Origin: Chlorobiota bacterium
Lineage (GTDB): Bacteria; Bacteroidota; Ignavibacteria; OLB7
Reading direction: 5' to 3'
DNA length: 64,000 nucleotides
Assembly (NCBI GenBank): GCA_016700335.1
Contig: CP065014.1
Coordinates: forward strand, 1,215,001-1,279,000
The stretch's first letter is position 1. Each line of letters opens with the position of its first letter. Positions 52,889 through 62,217 of this stretch are shown in pieces. The notes under the pieces were generated by a model. The model did not search any database and was not told the DNA's origin. It worked only from the letters and a program-made list of their open reading frames with translations. Position numbers and translations under genes: made by a program.

Positions 52889-52909
52889 TAAAAATATTTA
52901 CAACACAAA

Positions 52910-53926
52910 ATGGGATTTTTTGATAAAATAAAGAAAGGAGTAATTGATGCAGTTGAAGAAACCAAGGTTTCATTAAAAGAAACAATTGATGCACTTAGAT
53001 CAGATAGGTTAAAAGAAGGACTTGCAAAAACAAGGGAGGGAATTTTTGAAAAACTGAATTTAGTTTTAGGTACAAATAGAATAATAGATGATAAAGTTTT
53101 AGATGAAATTGAAGAGGCTTTATTGTTAGCTGATGTAGGAGTACCGACAACAATAAAAATTAGTGATCAAGTAAGATTTAGGTGTAGAAATGAAGGAATT
53201 ACTGATACTGATGGATTATCAATTTTACTTCAAGAAGAAATTACGAATGCTTTAATCAAATCACCATCAGCGAATAATGATAAATTATTTGTAATACCAA
53301 ATGAAAAAAAGCCACTAGTTATAATTGTTGTTGGAGTAAATGGAGTAGGTAAAACAACAACAATTGGCAAGTTGGCATTTAATTATAAAAATGCTGGTCA
53401 TAAAGTTATAATTGGTGCTGCTGATACTTTTAGAGCAGCTGCTAATGAACAGTTAGAGGTTTGGGCTAATAGGGCTGGTGTTGATATAGTTGGTCAAGGT
53501 CAAGGGGCTGACCCTGCTGCCGTTGCTTACGATACAGTTAAAGCTGCAATTTCAAGGGGAAGTGATGTAGTTATAATTGATACTGCTGGTAGGCTTCATA
53601 ACAAAACAAACTTGATGGATGAGTTAAAGAAAATTAATAGGGTGATAAAGAAATTAAAATCTGAAGCACCTGATGAAGTATTCTTAGTTTTAGACGCAAC
53701 AACTGGCCAAAATGCAATTCAACAAGCAAAAGAATTTATGCTTGCAACTGTTGTTACAGGGTTAGTGTTAACAAAACTTGATGGAACTGCTAAAGGAGGT
53801 GTTGTAATTGCAATTGCAGATACTTTGTCAATACCTGTCAGATATATTGGAGTAGGTGAGAAGATTGAAGATTTGCAACCATTTTCTGCTAAAGAATATG
53901 CTGCAGCTTTATTTGAAAAAAAATGA
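52910..53926 (+). CDS. ftsY: Signal recognition particle receptor FtsY
   Basis: The SRP GTPase receptor for co-translational membrane targeting. Here it has a short A-domain and a compact N/G region: IIVVGVNGVGKTTTIGKLAF (G1), DTFRAAANEQLEVWANRAG, IDTAGRLHNKTNLMDELKK (G3), TKLDGTAKGG (G4) and IGVGEKIEDLQPF at the end. Length 338. The G-domain start FFDKIKKGV is family-typical. Placed at the right edge of the island, divergent from hsdM. Confidence 0.97.
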   Translation: MGFFDKIKKGVIDAVEETKVSLKETIDALRSDRLKEGLAKTREGIFEKLNLVLGTNRIIDDKVLDEIEEALLLADVGVPTTIKISDQVRFRCRNEGITDTDGLSILLQEEITNALIKSPSANNDKLFVIPNEKKPLVIIVVGVNGVGKTTTIGKLAFNYKNAGHKVIIGAADTFRAAANEQLEVWANRAGVDIVGQGQGADPAAVAYDTVKAAISRGSDVVIIDTAGRLHNKTNLMDELKKINRVIKKLKSEAPDEVFLVLDATTGQNAIQQAKEFMLATVVTGLVLTKLDGTAKGGVVIAIADTLSIPVRYIGVGEKIEDLQPFSAKEYAAALFEKK

Positions 53927-53953
53927 TTTATTTCATAAAGTTTTTAATTTATT

Positions 53954-54301
53954 TTAAAAATCCATCCACAATGGAGTTTCATTATCTGGTAACTCTAAAA
54001 GTACTTTTTCCCCCTCAATTATTGTTTTATATGTTTTTATGGCAGCTACACCCCCAACAACCTTGCCATCTTCTAGGTTAAAAGTCCAGTTATGAAGAGG
54101 GCAAGTAACACAATTATCTTCATCAACAAAACCATCTGAAATTACATGAGCATGTTGATGAGGGCATATATTTGACAATGAAAAAATTCCTTTTTCAGTT
54201 TTAAAAATCGCAATTTCTAAATCTAATTCTTCAACAACAATTTTTTTTCCTCGTCTATTTTTTAAATCACTAATCAAACAAACTTCTTTAATTATTCCCA
54301 T
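53954..54301 (-). CDS. Rieske-type [2Fe-2S] ferredoxin
   Basis: A 115-residue soluble Rieske protein. Cluster ligands are in NICPHQHAH (C-x-H) and TCPLHNWTF (C-x2-H), 17 or so residues apart, as in ferredoxin components of aromatic-ring dioxygenases and nitrite-reductase small subunits (NirD). No dioxygenase or nitrite-reductase large subunit is adjacent, so the partner is unknown. ATG start at 54301. Confidence 0.88.
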   Translation of the reverse strand: MGIIKEVCLISDLKNRRGKKIVVEELDLEIAIFKTEKGIFSLSNICPHQHAHVISDGFVDEDNCVTCPLHNWTFNLEDGKVVGGVAAIKTYKTIIEGEKVLLELPDNETPLWMDF

Positions 54302-54383
54302 TTATATTTAAAATTTCATTTATAATTTATTACATAGAAAATTAAATTCTTATACAAATTTACAATATTGCAAATTGACTCGA

Positions 54384-55379
54384 TTATGCAAAACCCATAC
54401 AAGATCTAACATTAAGTATTTTTTTATGAGCAATTTCACTTGCCTTTTCAGCACCAAATTTTCTTAGTTTTTCAAGTTCAGATTTATCATTAATAATCAA
54501 ATTAAATTTTTCCTTAATAGGTTTAAATTCCTTAATAACTAACTCTGCAACAGCTATTTTTAAATCACCATAACCTCTTGCTTTTGAAAAATAATTAATA
54601 GTTTCATTTTTGTCTAAACCTGAAATTGAACTAAAAATTTGTAATAAGTTATTTACTCCAGCTCTATCTTTATCATCTGAAAATAATATTTCATTAAAAG
54701 AATCAGTTTGTGCTCTTTTAAATGTTGTTAATATTTCATCTTCAGATTGAAGTAAGGTTATTGAATGCCCTTTAACATGTTCGTTACTCTTCGACATTTT
54801 ATTTAACGGATTATCTAAACCCATAATTCTAGCACCGTTGGTTGCAATTATTGGTTTTGGAATAACAAATGTTTCACCAAAAATGTGATTAAATCTTTCA
54901 GCAATATTCCTAGTTAATTCTACATGTTGCTTTTGGTCATCACCTACTGGGACTTCGTCAGTATCATAGAGCAAAATGTCTGCAGCCATTAAAACTGGGT
55001 AATCTAGTAAACCAGTATCAATTGATTCTTGTTTAATTGATTTGTCTTTAAACTGAGTCATTTTATTTAACCAGCCTAAAGGAGTTATGCAATTTAAATA
55101 CCAACATAATTCTGAATGTTCTTTTACATCACTTTGAACGAAAATATTAGAATCATTTGCGTTTAATCCACAAGCTAACAATAAAGCAAAAGTCTCTGTA
55201 ATTTTATCTCTTAAAACTTTTGGATCTTGTCTAACAGTAATTGCATGCAAATCAACAACACAATAAATATTTTCTTTATTTTTATCTTTCTGTAATTCAA
55301 CCCACCTTTTTACAGCACCAATGTAATTACCAAGTTGAGCGTTTCCAGTAGGTTGGATGCCACTAAATACTCTTGTCAT
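54384..55379 (-). CDS. trpS: Tryptophanyl-tRNA synthetase
   Basis: Charges tRNA-Trp. It is a class I aminoacyl-tRNA synthetase with the HIGH-like TGNAQLGNYIGA near the N-terminus (SGIQPTG start), the middle YPVLMAADILLYDTDEVPVGDDQKQHVELTRNIA and the KMSKS loop NKMSKSNEHV near residue 200. Length 331 is standard. Confidence 0.97.
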   Translation of the reverse strand: MTRVFSGIQPTGNAQLGNYIGAVKRWVELQKDKNKENIYCVVDLHAITVRQDPKVLRDKITETFALLLACGLNANDSNIFVQSDVKEHSELCWYLNCITPLGWLNKMTQFKDKSIKQESIDTGLLDYPVLMAADILLYDTDEVPVGDDQKQHVELTRNIAERFNHIFGETFVIPKPIIATNGARIMGLDNPLNKMSKSNEHVKGHSITLLQSEDEILTTFKRAQTDSFNEILFSDDKDRAGVNNLLQIFSSISGLDKNETINYFSKARGYGDLKIAVAELVIKEFKPIKEKFNLIINDKSELEKLRKFGAEKASEIAHKKILNVRSCMGFA

Positions 55380-55424
55380 AATAATATTTTAAAAAATCAT
55401 AAATTAATAAATTAAAAAAACTAA

Positions 55425-56153
55425 TTATCCCCCTAAACCAAAAAAAACTTTTAAAAATTCGATAGAACTTTTTTGGGCTTCTAATTTAGTACCTTCAAAC
55501 TCAATTTTTCCATAATCAATAAATGCAACTCTGTCTGCTACAATATCCAAACAGTAAGGATCATGAGTTACAACAATACTAGTTATGTTAAATTTGTTTT
55601 GCAATTCAATTATTAACTCTGCAATTTCTTTAGTTGTTAATGGATCTAACCCTGTAGTTGGTTCATCATAAAGCAAATATGCAGGTTCAGTAATTATTGT
55701 TCTAGCAACACCAATTCTTTTTCTCTGTCCTCCAGAAAGTTCACTTGGCATTGTGTTAATTTTATCTGGTAAGCCAACTTGTTCTAAATAATATCCTACT
55801 TTATCTTTTATCTCAGCTCTATTTAAACCTTTGGTTTTCTCTAATGGAAATGCTAAATTTTCGCCAACGGTTAATGAATCATACAATGCTCCACTTTGAA
55901 AAACATATCCAACTTTTTTTCTAATTTCATTTAGCACATTTAGTTTTGCATTCACAACTTCGGTATCTTCAACCAAAATACTACCATATTCAGGAAGAAT
56001 TAAACCAACAATACATTTTAACAGAACACTTTTACCAGAACCTGACTTGCCAAGCAAAACTAGAGTCTCACTTAAATTGACATTTAAGTTAACTCCTTGA
56101 AGTGGTTTTATAGAATCTGAAAATGACTTATAAATATCTTTGATTAAGATCAT
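55425..56153 (-). CDS. mlaF: Mla-type ABC transporter ATP-binding protein (MlaF)
   Basis: The ATPase of the phospholipid-trafficking Mla/MCE transporter. Walker A LLGKSGSGKSVLLKCIVG, signature LSGGQRKRIGVARTI, Walker B YLLYDEPTTGLDP, and the D-loop with a His switch (VVTHDP). 242 residues. It pairs with the adjacent mlaE; the MCE subunit mlaD is 20 kb away at 33.8 kb. Confidence 0.93.
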   Translation of the reverse strand: MILIKDIYKSFSDSIKPLQGVNLNVNLSETLVLLGKSGSGKSVLLKCIVGLILPEYGSILVEDTEVVNAKLNVLNEIRKKVGYVFQSGALYDSLTVGENLAFPLEKTKGLNRAEIKDKVGYYLEQVGLPDKINTMPSELSGGQRKRIGVARTIITEPAYLLYDEPTTGLDPLTTKEIAELIIELQNKFNITSIVVTHDPYCLDIVADRVAFIDYGKIEFEGTKLEAQKSSIEFLKVFFGLGG

Positions 56154-56219
56154 TAATTAAAAAAAGTACAATAAAATGTTTAAAAAATATTTGATGAATA
56201 TAAATTCAAAATTTAGAAA

Positions 56220-56984
56220 CTAAGGAACTGCAATAAAAGTAACAGTAAGCTGAACTAAAATCATATCTAATAAAATAATCCAAAGTGAGCTAACAACAAC
56301 AGCAGAAGTTGTAGTTTTACCTACGCCTTCAGTACCTCCTTTGGTATTAAATCCTTTATAACATCCAATTATTCCAATTGCCATTCCAAAAAAAACAGTT
56401 TTAAATATACCAGGTAAAGCATCTTCAAAATATAATGATGAAAGAACTTGTGAGTAATAGTATCTTAAAGAAACTCTAGTATTAATTAACTCCGCTACAT
56501 ATCCACCGTATATAGCTACAAAATCTGATAATGTAGTTAAGATTGGCATTAAAATTATCAACGCAATTATTCTAGTTTTTACAAGGTAATTAAATGGATC
56601 AACGCCAGAGCATTCCATAGCTTCAATTTGCTCTGTTACTTTCATTGAGCCGAGTTCAGCACCTATTCCAGAAGCAACTCTACCTGCAACCATCAATGCA
56701 GTTATAACAGGACCTAATTCGCGTGTAAATGATCTAGTTACCATTGATGCAACCAATTCTCCAGCACCGAATTTCTGCATTGTTGGTCTTGATTGTAATG
56801 CTAAAATAAATCCCAAAATGAAATTTGCAGTTAATGCAAGTTGCATTGACTTAGATCCCAAATCATCTAAGTGTTTTAAAATTTGACCTAGTTCTAATGG
56901 AGGTTTAAACAAAGTTGCAAAAAACCTTATTGTGAACTTAACATATTCACCAAATAATCCGATAATATTTAAAAACTTTTTCAT
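56220..56984 (-). CDS. mlaE: Mla-type ABC transporter permease (MlaE)
   Basis: An integral permease of 254 residues with about five or six hydrophobic segments. MlaE/YrbE landmarks are QMALTANFILGFILALQ-like sequence early, ELGPVITALMVAGRVASGIGAELGSMKVTEQIEAM (the conserved EQ loop contacting the ATPase), and GTEGVGKTTTSAVV near the end. It precedes mlaF in the same direction, with a 66-base gap. Confidence 0.93.
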   Translation of the reverse strand: MKKFLNIIGLFGEYVKFTIRFFATLFKPPLELGQILKHLDDLGSKSMQLALTANFILGFILALQSRPTMQKFGAGELVASMVTRSFTRELGPVITALMVAGRVASGIGAELGSMKVTEQIEAMECSGVDPFNYLVKTRIIALIILMPILTTLSDFVAIYGGYVAELINTRVSLRYYYSQVLSSLYFEDALPGIFKTVFFGMAIGIIGCYKGFNTKGGTEGVGKTTTSAVVVSSLWIILLDMILVQLTVTFIAVP

Positions 56985-57070
56985 AGATTTTTAAAGAGAA
57001 TAATCTCTGCATTTTTTAGTATGGTACAAGGGTGTTATATTGCCAAATATTTTGAATCAATTTTAATTAC

Positions 57071-57820
57071 ATGAATAGCAAAAATACGTTTTTACATTTA
57101 TTATTTTCATTATTTACTTGTTTGATTATTTGTTCTTGTGCAACAACTCAAGATACAACAAAGAAAAAAACATCTGAAGAATTATTCACAGAAGGAAAAA
57201 ATTATCTTGATAAAGAGAAATTCGAAGATGCTAAAAAAATATTTGAGTCACTTACTTTAATGGAATCAAATGGAGATTTAGCAGATAAAGCACAGTTCTA
57301 TTTAGCAGAAAGTTATTTTTTAAATGATGAATTTAAATTAGCAACATTCCATTTTAATAGGCTCAGAGCCCTTTACCCTCAAAGTAAATACTATTCTTAT
57401 TCAATTTTCAGAACTGGAGAAAGTTATGAAAAATCTGCACCACAATATGAAAGAGATCAACAAACATTAAAATATTCAATAGATCAATTCAAAGCATTTG
57501 TACAAATATTTCCAAACGATGCATTGGCTGATTCAGCAAGAAAAAAAATTGTATCAATAAGAGGAGTATTAGCAAAAAAAGAAATTGGAGTTGCAAACCA
57601 TTACATTAAAGTTGAAGAATACAAATCTGCAATAATATACCTTGATAAAATTATTGAAAATTATTCAGATACTGAAATTTATGAATTAGCAATTAAAACA
57701 AAAATTGAATGTTTGAAAAATTTAGATGAAATAGTTGAAGCAAAAAAAATTGCTGAAAAGTTTTTATCAGAATTTCCAAAAAGTAAACTTGCAAGTGAGA
57801 TAAATTCTTTAATTAAATAA
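57071..57820 (+). CDS. bamD: Outer-membrane assembly lipoprotein BamD
   Basis: A TPR lipoprotein of the Bam complex that helps insert outer-membrane barrels. The signal ends in the lipobox-like LIICSC (Cys about residue 22). TPR-type repeats follow: ELFTEGKNYLDKEKFEDAKKIFE, DKAQFYLAESYFLNDEFKLATFHFNRLRALYP, and SAPQYERDQQTLKYSIDQFKAFVQIFP, the BamD-specific block. Length 249 is typical. Confidence 0.92.
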   Translation: MNSKNTFLHLLFSLFTCLIICSCATTQDTTKKKTSEELFTEGKNYLDKEKFEDAKKIFESLTLMESNGDLADKAQFYLAESYFLNDEFKLATFHFNRLRALYPQSKYYSYSIFRTGESYEKSAPQYERDQQTLKYSIDQFKAFVQIFPNDALADSARKKIVSIRGVLAKKEIGVANHYIKVEEYKSAIIYLDKIIENYSDTEIYELAIKTKIECLKNLDEIVEAKKIAEKFLSEFPKSKLASEINSLIK

Positions 57821-57887
57821 TGATTAATTTCAGAATTCAACAAAATTTTTTAAGTTGAATTGTTAATTAAAATATATTAATAAATAC

Positions 57888-58379
57888 ATGAATGATTTAA
57901 CACCAAGAATAGTTACTGATTCCTCAGTTGAAATGACTGAGTTGGTTTTACCGAATGATACAAACCAATTAGGTAATCTGCTTGGAGGGAGGCTGATGCA
58001 TTGGATTGATATTGCTGCAGCATTAGCAGCTATGAGGCACAGTAGAAGAGTTTGTGTAACTGCTTATGTTGATGGCATGAGTTTTCATGAACCTATTAGA
58101 TTAGGTCAAGTAGTAATTCTCAAAGCATCAGTAAATAGAGTTTTCAAAACATCAATGGAAATTGGGGTTAGGGTAGAAATGGAAGATTTAAAAGAGGGAA
58201 GATGTGCTCATGCAAATTCTGCTTATTTAACTTTTGTAGGATTAGATGAAAATAGGAAGCCAGTTGTTGCACCTTCAATTATTATTTCTAACGATGACGA
58301 AAAAAGAAGATGGGAAGCAGCAGGAATTAGAAGAGATGCCAGATTGTTAAGTGATAAAAAAATTAAAGCATTGAAATAA
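57888..58379 (+). CDS. Acyl-CoA thioesterase (YciA-type hotdog)
   Basis: Hydrolyses acyl-CoA to free acid and CoA. It is a hotdog-fold protein of 163 residues with the family stretch NQLGNLLGGRLMHWIDIAAALAAMRHSRRVCVTAYVDGMSFHEPIRLGQVV, where the conserved Asp (WIDIAA) sits in the active site. Chain-length preference is not readable. It follows bamD by 67 bases and may be cotranscribed. Confidence 0.9.
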   Translation: MNDLTPRIVTDSSVEMTELVLPNDTNQLGNLLGGRLMHWIDIAAALAAMRHSRRVCVTAYVDGMSFHEPIRLGQVVILKASVNRVFKTSMEIGVRVEMEDLKEGRCAHANSAYLTFVGLDENRKPVVAPSIIISNDDEKRRWEAAGIRRDARLLSDKKIKALK

Positions 58380-58490
58380 AATATTTTACTATAAGCTGAT
58401 TAATAAAATTATAATTTTTTACCTTTCTAATTAAAAAATATTCTAATTAACTTATCTACAAACTAAATTTCTCCAATTTAATATATAAAA

Positions 58491-60143
58491 ATGTTATTTA
58501 GATTCTCGATATTGATAATACTATTCTTAAATGTTTTTAAATTAATAGCACAAACAGATTTAGATGCAATTAAACCTAAATGTTTGTTTACAATTTATGC
58601 AGATTTAGTAAATCAATATGGAGTTGATATTGCAAAAAATATTTTGTTAAAACAAGATGGAAACTACCAAAGATCTAAAAGGCAACAACAACTAGTTACA
58701 AATAATAAACATTTTAGATTACATTATGATATATCTGGTGTTGATGCTGTTTCAATGATTGATAAAGATTTAAATTCAATTCCTGATTATATTGATTCTG
58801 CAAATTATTATTTAGAAAGAACATACGAAATACAAATTAATCAATTAGGATATAAGCCACCTCCAGCAGATAATTTAAACCCTAAACAAGGAGATGTTGG
58901 ACCTGAAATAGATTTATATTTTTGTAATTTACCTCAAGAAATTTATGGAGGAGCACAGCCTGAAGACCAAAATAAAATTGATGATAATAGATTATGTTCT
59001 TATATGGTTTTAGATAATGATTATAAAGGATATCCAACTTCTGGATATAATGGATTGAGAGTTACAATTGCCCATGAGTTTCACCATGTTGTTCAGCTTG
59101 CTGGTTATAGATCTGATTTATCTCAAAGAAATTTTTATGAAGCAACTTCAGTTTGGATGGAAAGAATTGTTGAACCTACTATTCTAGATTATATAAACTA
59201 TGTAAAAAAATTTCTTGACAGTCCTCAAAAGTATCCATTTTCTACTCATACTACTCAATCATTTGAAGGATATTGCCACGTATTGTATTTTGATTATATA
59301 ACTCAAAAACTTGATAACAAAAATATTATAAAAGAGAGTTGGGAGCTATTTGCAGAAAATGGAAAATGCTTTACATCAATTGATAATGCATTAAAAAAGT
59401 ATGGTTTAAATTTAGAGAATAGTTATTGTGAATTTGGTAAAAGCTGTTATTATACCGGAATTAGAGCAGATGATTCTGTATATTTAAAAGATGGGTCAAA
59501 ATATCCAACCATGAAACCTTCAATTACCCAAAATCAGGGTAATGGTAATATAACTTTTGCTGGAGAATTGTTTCCTTTGTGTTTTGGATTATACAGATCC
59601 ATTTTTAATGCTAAAAATGGAGTAAAAGATACTATTGATTTTGTAGTTACAAATGGACGATCAAATATTGGATCTGGAGGTGTTAACTTAGATCCAGATA
59701 ATTTTAATATTGAAATTTCAACAAGTGAATTTATAAATTCAAAACCGATATATAGATCATACGATACTTTGTTTTATAATTTTACTGGTTCTATGAATAG
59801 TTTTTGTAATTATGTAATTACAGGTGGTGAAGCACAGTTATCAATAGCTACAACTATTAGTCCACAACCATTTATAAATGATGGTGGAAATAAGTTAGTA
59901 TTAAATTCAGTATTTAGTAATGATGAAATAAAATCTGTTAAAGCATGGGTTTACTCAAGTTCAATGAATAGGATAGCAGAGTTAAAACAGACTGGCTTGG
60001 TAAATTCAAATAACATTTTAGGTTTGGTATGGGATGGTTTAGATTACAATGGTAAGTTAGCTGAAAGTGGAATTTATATATATGAAATTGTTGTAAATAA
60101 CAAATACACTTCAATTGGAAAATTTGCAATTGTTGGAAAGTAA
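58491..60143 (+). CDS. Secreted metalloprotease with FlgD-like C-terminal domain
   Basis: A 550-residue exported protein. The signal peptide is FSILIILFLNVFKLIAQ. A central region has FRLHYDISGVDAVSMIDKDLNS, then IPDYIDSANYYLERTYEIQINQLGY, and the zinc motif AHEFHHVVQLAGY (HExxH at residues 195-199) with a following ATSVWMERIVEP segment. This matches the MXAN_6640-type putative metalloprotease pattern common in Bacteroidota. The C-terminus (LGLVWDGLDYNGKLAESGIYIYEIVV) is a FlgD/Ig-like or type IX-like sorting domain. The zinc ligand set after HExxH is not confirmed. Confidence 0.8.
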   Translation: MLFRFSILIILFLNVFKLIAQTDLDAIKPKCLFTIYADLVNQYGVDIAKNILLKQDGNYQRSKRQQQLVTNNKHFRLHYDISGVDAVSMIDKDLNSIPDYIDSANYYLERTYEIQINQLGYKPPPADNLNPKQGDVGPEIDLYFCNLPQEIYGGAQPEDQNKIDDNRLCSYMVLDNDYKGYPTSGYNGLRVTIAHEFHHVVQLAGYRSDLSQRNFYEATSVWMERIVEPTILDYINYVKKFLDSPQKYPFSTHTTQSFEGYCHVLYFDYITQKLDNKNIIKESWELFAENGKCFTSIDNALKKYGLNLENSYCEFGKSCYYTGIRADDSVYLKDGSKYPTMKPSITQNQGNGNITFAGELFPLCFGLYRSIFNAKNGVKDTIDFVVTNGRSNIGSGGVNLDPDNFNIEISTSEFINSKPIYRSYDTLFYNFTGSMNSFCNYVITGGEAQLSIATTISPQPFINDGGNKLVLNSVFSNDEIKSVKAWVYSSSMNRIAELKQTGLVNSNNILGLVWDGLDYNGKLAESGIYIYEIVVNNKYTSIGKFAIVGK

Positions 60144-60147
60144 AGTA

Positions 60148-60182
60148 AAAAGACTCTCTTAACTAATTAAGAAAGTCTTTTA
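60148..60182. terminator. Intrinsic terminator between convergent genes
   Basis: Fifteen-base arms 60148-60162 and 60167-60181 with one mismatch, four-base loop, A run on the left and T run on the right, so it can act in both directions. It separates the metalloprotease gene and thiC. Confidence 0.85.
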
Positions 60183-60196
60183 ATTTATCAACTATA

Positions 60197-62080
60197 TTAA
60201 ATTCTATTATATACGTCAGAACCTGTTTCAATAAATTCTTTAGATTTTTCTTCCATACCTAATTCAAAAGCTAAATCAATATCTATTAAATTATTTTGTT
60301 TAGCATACTCACGAACATCTTGAGTAATTTTCATAGAACAGAATTGAGGTCCACACATCGAACAGAAATGTGCAACTTTTGCAGAATCTTTTGGTAGGGT
60401 TTCATCATGATATTCTCTAGCTCTTTCAGGATCTAAACCTAAATTAAATTGATCATCCCATCTAAATTCAAATCTAGCTTTTGATAAAGCATTATCTCTG
60501 ATTTGAACACCAGGATGACCTTTACCTAAATCTGCAGCGTGAGCTGCAATTTTATAAGAAATAATACCTTCTCGAACATCATTTTTATTAGGCAAGCCAA
60601 GATGTTCCTTTGGTGTAACATAACAAAGCATTGCACAACCAAACCAACCAATCATTGCAGCACCAATGGCACTTGTGATGTGATCATATCCTGGTGCTAT
60701 ATCTGTGGTTAGGGGACCCAAAGTATAAAAAGGTGCTTCTGAACAAATTTCTAATTGTTTATCCATATTCTCCTTAATAAGATGCATTGGGACATGACCA
60801 GGACCTTCAATCATAGTTTGTACATCATGTTTCCAAGCAATTTTAGTTAGTTCACCTAAAGTCTCTAGTTCACCAAATTGTGCTGCATCATTCGCGTCAG
60901 CAATAGATCCAGGTCTCAATCCATCTCCTAATGAAAATGAAACATCATAAGATTTCATTATTTCACATATTTCCTCAAAGTTAGTATAAAGAAAATTTTC
61001 TTTATGATGAGCTAAGCACCATTTAGCTAAAATTGAACCACCTCTAGAGACTATACCTGTTAACCTAGTAGCAGTTAAAGGTACGTACCTTAAAAGTACA
61101 CCAGCATGAATTGTAAAGTAATCTACACCTTGTTCTGCTTGTTCAATTAAGGTATCTCGGAAAATATCCCAAGTTAACTCCTCTGCTTTACCACCTACTT
61201 TTTCTAAAGCTTGATAAATAGGAACAGTACCAATAGGTACGGGAGAATTACGAATAATCCACTCTCTTGTTTCATGAATATGTTTTCCTGTTGAGAGATC
61301 CATTGTTGTGTCTGCACCCCAACGAATGCCCCAAGTCATTTTTTCAACTTCCTCCTCAATTGAAGATGAAATAACACTATTGCCAATATTTGAATTTATT
61401 TTAACTAAAAAATTCCTACCAATAATCATTGGTTCTAACTCAGGATGATTAATATTTGCAGGTATAATTGCTCTTCCAATTGCAACTTCATTACGAACAA
61501 ACTCAGGAGTTATTTCCAATGGAATAGAAGCTCCAAAACTTTGTCCTTTATGTTGATGACTTAAAATATTTTTAGGATTAGACTCAACTTCAATTTGTAA
61601 TTTCATGTTTTCTCGTATTGCTATATACTCCATTTCTGGAGTTATAATACCTTTTCGAGCATAATGCATTTGAGTTACATTTAAACCTCTGTTAGCTTTT
61701 CTTGGTAGTTTAGAATTTGGATAACGAATTAATTTTGTTTCAACATCATTCATTCTATCAATTCTATATTTACTTGAATAAACTTTAAGTGATTCAGTGT
61801 CATTTCTTTCTTCAATCCAAGGTGTTCGTACTTCTGGTAAACCTTTTCTAATATCTATTTTACAATTCTCATCTGTATAAGATCCAGATGTATCATAAAC
61901 TCTAATTGGAATATTCTTTTCAACACCAAACATTTCAGGTGTGTCAGATAATGAGATTTCTCTCATTGGAACTCTTATATCATCCCTTGTTCCAGTGATG
62001 TAAACTTTCTTTGAAGATGAAAATTGAGGTACAGAATTTATTTGATTGCTTTGACTTTCAGTAACAATATATTTATTCAT
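60197..62080 (-). CDS. thiC: Phosphomethylpyrimidine synthase ThiC
   Basis: A radical-SAM enzyme that rearranges aminoimidazole ribotide to the HMP moiety of thiamine. The C-terminal cluster motif CSMCGPQFCSMKI (CxxCx4C) is intact. TMIEGPGHVPMH, TDIAPGYDHITSAIGA and the N-terminal VTQMHYARKGIITPEME are family hallmarks. Length 627 is normal. No TPP riboswitch pattern is visible in the 137-base upstream gap, which has instead a -7-like element. Confidence 0.97.
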   Translation of the reverse strand: MNKYIVTESQSNQINSVPQFSSSKKVYITGTRDDIRVPMREISLSDTPEMFGVEKNIPIRVYDTSGSYTDENCKIDIRKGLPEVRTPWIEERNDTESLKVYSSKYRIDRMNDVETKLIRYPNSKLPRKANRGLNVTQMHYARKGIITPEMEYIAIRENMKLQIEVESNPKNILSHQHKGQSFGASIPLEITPEFVRNEVAIGRAIIPANINHPELEPMIIGRNFLVKINSNIGNSVISSSIEEEVEKMTWGIRWGADTTMDLSTGKHIHETREWIIRNSPVPIGTVPIYQALEKVGGKAEELTWDIFRDTLIEQAEQGVDYFTIHAGVLLRYVPLTATRLTGIVSRGGSILAKWCLAHHKENFLYTNFEEICEIMKSYDVSFSLGDGLRPGSIADANDAAQFGELETLGELTKIAWKHDVQTMIEGPGHVPMHLIKENMDKQLEICSEAPFYTLGPLTTDIAPGYDHITSAIGAAMIGWFGCAMLCYVTPKEHLGLPNKNDVREGIISYKIAAHAADLGKGHPGVQIRDNALSKARFEFRWDDQFNLGLDPERAREYHDETLPKDSAKVAHFCSMCGPQFCSMKITQDVREYAKQNNLIDIDLAFELGMEEKSKEFIETGSDVYNRI

Positions 62081-62152
62081 TTAAATTTTATTTATTTTTT
62101 TAATGTAACGATTAAAATCATTATTGATTGAATCTTATAAAATTATTATTTA

Positions 62153-62160
62153 CAAAAATA
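62153..62160 (-). promoter_or_regulatory. Possible -7 element of thiC
   Basis: TATTTTTG on the minus strand, 73 bases upstream of the thiC ATG. It lies directly after the terminator stem of the preceding gene. Weak support without a -33 element. Confidence 0.35.
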
Positions 62161-62162
62161 GT

Positions 62163-62190
62163 AAGGGGAGACAAAAAATGCCTCCCCTTT
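62163..62190 (-). terminator. Terminator of the lipoprotein gene at 62218
   Basis: AAGGGGAG (62163-62170) pairs with CTCCCCTT (62182-62189) around an eleven-base loop. It follows the stop of the minus-strand lipoprotein gene, with TACTATTTTT after the stem on that strand. Confidence 0.7.
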
Positions 62191-62217
62191 AATATAATAT
62201 TATTGAATAGTATTTAT

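Larger units (their letters stand above)
52544..52909. other. Intergenic region, right border of the defence island
   Basis: The divergent hsdM-ftsY gap. GC drops to the host level within it (about 52660 onward), so the island border probably lies here. It holds one -7 element per strand (52652-52659 minus, 52881-52888 plus). No tRNA, integrase or attachment repeat is visible. Confidence 0.5.

Noticed and set aside
62081..62217. TPP riboswitch before thiC
   Set aside because: The CUGAG and ACCUGAUC-type conserved blocks are not visible in the upstream gap; only a terminator and a -7-like element are.
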